7,664 nucleotides of DNA from Thermoplasmata archaeon. GTDB lineage: Archaea; Thermoplasmatota; DAOVMN01. A model generated the notes under the pieces. The model was not told the origin of the DNA. It did no database searches and worked only from the letters and a program-made list of their open reading frames with translations. How positions within the stretch are numbered: position 1 is the first letter of the stretch; the number at the start of each line of letters is the position of its first letter. Below are positions 4,826 through 7,664 of the stretch, piece by piece. A program made the position numbers and the translations under genes. The DNA lies in contig DAOVMN010000096.1 of assembly GCA_030630685.1 (NCBI GenBank), forward strand, positions 1-7,664, in the 5' to 3' direction.

Positions 4826-7393
4826 ATGGTCGTGAAAACCATGAAACAAAAAACCAAAGGATTAAAACTCCTGATCGCCTTTCTCATAGCCGCAGCAGCA
4901 TTGATCGTAGTGCTGGAACTTGGGACCCCTCCGGCAGCAGGGGAAACGATCACAGTAGACGATACCCCAGGAACAGGTGCTGACTTCGATTCCATTCAGG
5001 ATGCTGTGGACGCAGCAGATGAGGGGGATACTGTTCAGGTAATGGCGGGGGAGTACCCGGAAAGCATTGTTTTGGATAAGAAGTTGATTCTTCAGGGAGC
5101 AAAGGAAGGTCACTCCACGATCCGTGGGAAAGCAGGCAAGGACGCAATTGTGGTGAATCCCGACCATGTGACAATTACTGATTTCCGGATAATCGGGGAA
5201 GGGCAAGCCAGGAATGGGATCTGGTTGGAGAGCTCCCGAAACATTCTCATGAATTTCACGATAACAAACATGCGGGAGAATGGTCTCTACCTCCACCAAT
5301 CCGATGTAAATACCATCACAAATCTCACCATCACCTCATGTGGGAACGGTATCATTTTCCAGGATTCCAGTTGCAGCGATATAGCCAATGTCACATGCAG
5401 TGGGAATGAGCATGGGATCTACCTCAACGATTCAACGGTAAACTCGTTCGAGAATATCCTCTGCACGAACAACAACCAATCAGGTGTTCTCTTTGTTGGA
5501 ACTGCAAATGTCAATTCTTTTGTCAACCTTACCTGCACGCATAATTACAATGGAATCATGTTGGGACACCCTGATCTTCCGGGTGGTCCCGTTGGTAACT
5601 CAATATCTTTCTCCAACTGCTCGGACAACGAATGGTGTGGAATCCAGATAGATGGCACGTTGTACAATTTCATCCTGCGCAGCAACATCAGCAACAACAC
5701 CATCGGGGTCTCCCTCAGAGCCTATTCCAAATCCCATACCATAAAATATTGCAACATCTACGGAAATTCGCAGGAGGGAATCAATGCCACCGGTCTTGTA
5801 TATCCTCCCTATGTTGCGGTCAATAATTATTGGGGATCACCAACAGGTCCCTACCACCCAGAGCTCAATCCAAATGGTTCCGGGGATACCATAACCGACA
5901 AGGTAACATTCGATCCCTGGCTCACGTCCATGATCGATATCGAGGAAAGGGCACCTCCTACCCAACCAACTAATCTTACGATCCATGGAGCTGCTGCATA
6001 TGATGAAAGCACCGGGGTGTATTTTGTGGAAAAATACGGGAATTATACCATTTCGGTAAATGCACCCTCCTCTACCCAGGACCCTGGTATCGCGTACGTG
6101 GAATTCAGGGAGTGCAATTCAGCCTGGGGTTCCATCCAGTACATCAATTGCCGACAATGGAATATGATCGGGAGGGACGAGGATACCACCGATGGTAATT
6201 ATTCCATCGATTGGACCGTATATGATTCCGCAGTGAATTTCCATCGTCCCATACGGGCCGAAGCCTATGACATGCTTGGAAATGTAGCATACTCGGAAAC
6301 GATAATCTATCAAATCCCGGATGGTCTGTGGGACCTCACCATCACCAATGTCACCTTCTCCAATCCCTCTCCAAACTCGAATGAAGCTATCGAAATTACA
6401 GTTACTGTTCATCAAGAGACGATCATTGAAGGAAATTATGAGAATGTAATTCTAGAGGTAAATTACCTTCATAAATGGGGTTTCTTTGAATTTATTGGAA
6501 AGATCGAATTTGGGACCATATCATCGGAAGTGGATATTTTCCCTGATGATCCATTGCTCGGTCCCGGGGATGCAGTAGGTACTCTGCAATGGATCACACC
6601 GAAGCTTTCTCATGGGGAATTGAAGGATATCATCCTCCATCTTGCGGTAGATCCAGATGGACATGTCAAGGAAGTGTGTAAGTCGAATAATTATAATGAC
6701 ACAATCATCCAGATAATATCCTATTCGACAGCTCCTCCGATTATTACTTCTGTAAATATCATTGATGACAACGAGGAAATTACTTTAGAGGTCACGTGCG
6801 AGAGCAACGTAATGTTGGAATATGTTGAGTACAGGATTGCTGGAAAGAAGGAATGGACTGAATTGGACTATGACTACTTTAATCATTGGTACGTTGAGCT
6901 AACCGATACCCAGCTTGAGCCGGGAACCTACACCATGGAAATCCGTGCCTACGATGGGAAATATTACTCGGATACCCTGTTCTACACCATCGAGGTAGAA
7001 AATGAGAAAGATGGGTATTTTGATTTCAACCAACTCCTGGTCCTATCCATTGGCATAGTAGCCGTGGTGGTTCTGGCAGGATTGGTAGTGGCAATGAAAG
7101 GAAAACCTAAAAAGGAGGAGAAAACCAGGGCGGATCAGACGCATGATGTGGTCCCCTCCCAGGCTGCTCCTCCCGCCCAGCCGTTGCAGCAGCCCTTGCA
7201 ATCCCAGTCGGCATCGCCATGGTCGCAGCCGCTCCAACAAACTCAACCGGCTCAACCTTATGCACAGGCACCCCCGCCCCCCTCGGGCCCCCCTGCACAA
7301 GGGGGCCTATCCTGGATATGTCCCACGTGCGGAACAAGAGTGGACGGGAAGTACGTCTTCTGCACTGATTGTGGGCACAAGAGAGGAAACTGA
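4826..7393 (+). CDS. Membrane-anchored NosD-like beta-helix surface protein with C-terminal zinc ribbon
   Basis: Predicted 855 residues from the ATG at 4826. That start is chosen over the upstream in-frame ATGs at 4754 and 4790 because a TATA box sits at 4794-4801; ATG 4841 is a possible alternative. Residues 1-39 are a Lys-rich n-region, a hydrophobic core (LLIAFLIAAAALIVVL) and a likely signal peptidase site after AAG. Residues 40-366 form a right-handed beta-helix: ITVDD, then DFDSIQDAVDAADEGDTVQV, repeated N..GI rungs, and the cap NNYWGSPTGP...FDPWL. Residues 375-500, about 503-630 (CARDB-like, from WDLTITNVTFSNP) and about 637-724 look like Ig-like beta domains. A transmembrane helix spans 737-757 and is followed by KGKPKK. 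A Pro/Gln/Ser-rich linker leads to a zinc ribbon with C832, C835, C846 and C849. About 16 N-x-S/T sequons suit a glycosylated surface protein. The expected topology is a large outer part with linker and zinc ribbon inside. Ligand and function are unknown; carbohydrate binding or cleavage is possible, but no catalytic residues could be assigned. The gene is visibly more AT-rich than ileS. Confidence 0.85.
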   Translation: MVVKTMKQKTKGLKLLIAFLIAAAALIVVLELGTPPAAGETITVDDTPGTGADFDSIQDAVDAADEGDTVQVMAGEYPESIVLDKKLILQGAKEGHSTIRGKAGKDAIVVNPDHVTITDFRIIGEGQARNGIWLESSRNILMNFTITNMRENGLYLHQSDVNTITNLTITSCGNGIIFQDSSCSDIANVTCSGNEHGIYLNDSTVNSFENILCTNNNQSGVLFVGTANVNSFVNLTCTHNYNGIMLGHPDLPGGPVGNSISFSNCSDNEWCGIQIDGTLYNFILRSNISNNTIGVSLRAYSKSHTIKYCNIYGNSQEGINATGLVYPPYVAVNNYWGSPTGPYHPELNPNGSGDTITDKVTFDPWLTSMIDIEERAPPTQPTNLTIHGAAAYDESTGVYFVEKYGNYTISVNAPSSTQDPGIAYVEFRECNSAWGSIQYINCRQWNMIGRDEDTTDGNYSIDWTVYDSAVNFHRPIRAEAYDMLGNVAYSETIIYQIPDGLWDLTITNVTFSNPSPNSNEAIEITVTVHQETIIEGNYENVILEVNYLHKWGFFEFIGKIEFGTISSEVDIFPDDPLLGPGDAVGTLQWITPKLSHGELKDIILHLAVDPDGHVKEVCKSNNYNDTIIQIISYSTAPPIITSVNIIDDNEEITLEVTCESNVMLEYVEYRIAGKKEWTELDYDYFNHWYVELTDTQLEPGTYTMEIRAYDGKYYSDTLFYTIEVENEKDGYFDFNQLLVLSIGIVAVVVLAGLVVAMKGKPKKEEKTRADQTHDVVPSQAAPPAQPLQQPLQSQSASPWSQPLQQTQPAQPYAQAPPPPSGPPAQGGLSWICPTCGTRVDGKYVFCTDCGHKRGN

Positions 7394-7580
7394 ATCGAAT
7401 GTGGGTCAGAATATTTACTGTCAGGTTCGTCTTGGATATCCAAAGGGAATGAATGTCAACCAACCCCACAAACAACGAAATGGACTCCGACGGAGCCAAG
7501 AACAATGAGGGTGCATTCCAGATTTATTGGTATTTTCCAGCAGAGCAATTTCGTATCGTCCTTTGCTGCTTGAATTCTGC
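7394..7580. other. Non-coding stretch after the surface-protein gene
   Basis: No credible gene is present. CTCC/GGAG around a GAC loop (7485-7495) is a small hairpin, again with a GNA triloop. A T-rich stretch near 7522-7540 (TTTATTGGTATTTT) might act as a weak archaeal terminator, but the runs are short. Frames crossing this region on either strand continue out of the Pro/Gln-rich coding sequence and have no domain character. Confidence 0.4.
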
Positions 7581-7661
7581 ACGCGGATGACACGGATTTG
7601 GCGGATTCCCGCAGATTTTTCATTGATCCGTGTTTATCCGTGTGATCCGCGTCATCCGCGT
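7581..7661. repeat. Imperfect inverted repeat of tandem CGGAT/ATCCG units
   Basis: The left arm 7581-7616 and right arm 7626-7661 are each 36 bases, separated by a 9-base spacer, and match as inverted repeats at 26 of 36 positions. The outermost 11 bases (ACGCGGATGAC) are a perfect match. Each arm contains four CGGAT-like units (CAGAT in one) spaced 9, 9 and 10 bases apart: CGGAT on the left, ATCCG on the right. It is therefore both a tandem repeat and a hairpin. It is non-coding and reaches the right edge, so it may extend further. It resembles dispersed palindromic repeats seen in many environmental prokaryotic genomes, but that resemblance is from memory only. Confidence 0.8.
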
Positions 7662-7664
7662 TCT

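Noticed and set aside
7107..7508. Long frames on both strands over the Pro/Gln-rich linker and the 3' flank
   Set aside because: They are shadows of the repetitive CAG/CCN-rich coding sequence; the true frame ends in a well-formed zinc ribbon and stop.
7581..7661. CRISPR array at the right edge
   Set aside because: The repeat units are only 5-8 bases, spaced 9-10 bases apart and arranged as an inverted pair, with no spacer-sized unique segments.

Overview
This window looks like ordinary chromosomal DNA from an archaeon. The IleRS is of the archaeal type. TATA boxes stand about 26 bases upstream of three of the four start codons, and two secreted right-handed beta-helix (NosD-like) proteins have the form common in Euryarchaeota. 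The cytoplasmic zinc-ribbon tail on a surface protein suggests Thermoplasmatota or a relative, but that placement is inference. There are no tRNA or rRNA genes, no CRISPR array and no recognisable transposase.

Layout: (1) positions 1-225, minus strand: the first 75 codons of a secreted beta-helix protein that runs off the left edge. (2) 226-513: a divergent intergenic region with a promoter at each end and, between them, a strand-asymmetric stretch that is G-rich and then C-rich. (3) 514-3642: a complete isoleucyl-tRNA synthetase (ileS). (4) 3643-3750: a short spacer almost filled by four small stem-loops, three of which have GNA triloops. (5) 3751-4713: a D-2-hydroxyacid dehydrogenase closely resembling archaeal glyoxylate reductase (gyaR type). 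(6) 4794-4801: a TATA box inside the longest possible version of the next reading frame, which moves that gene's start to 4826. (7) 4826-7393: a large surface protein with a signal peptide, beta-helix, Ig-like domains, a membrane anchor, a Pro/Gln-rich linker and a cytoplasmic zinc ribbon. (8) 7394-7664: non-coding, ending in an imperfect 36-base inverted repeat built of tandem CGGAT/ATCCG units.

The genes do not form an obvious pathway. ileS and the dehydrogenase share a strand and may be co-transcribed, because no TATA box is visible at the right distance in front of the dehydrogenase. The two beta-helix genes are separate transcription units flanking this housekeeping pair. The items most worth a second look are the triloop hairpin spacer, the terminal inverted repeat, the transmembrane beta-helix/zinc-ribbon protein and the atypical signature motifs of the IleRS.
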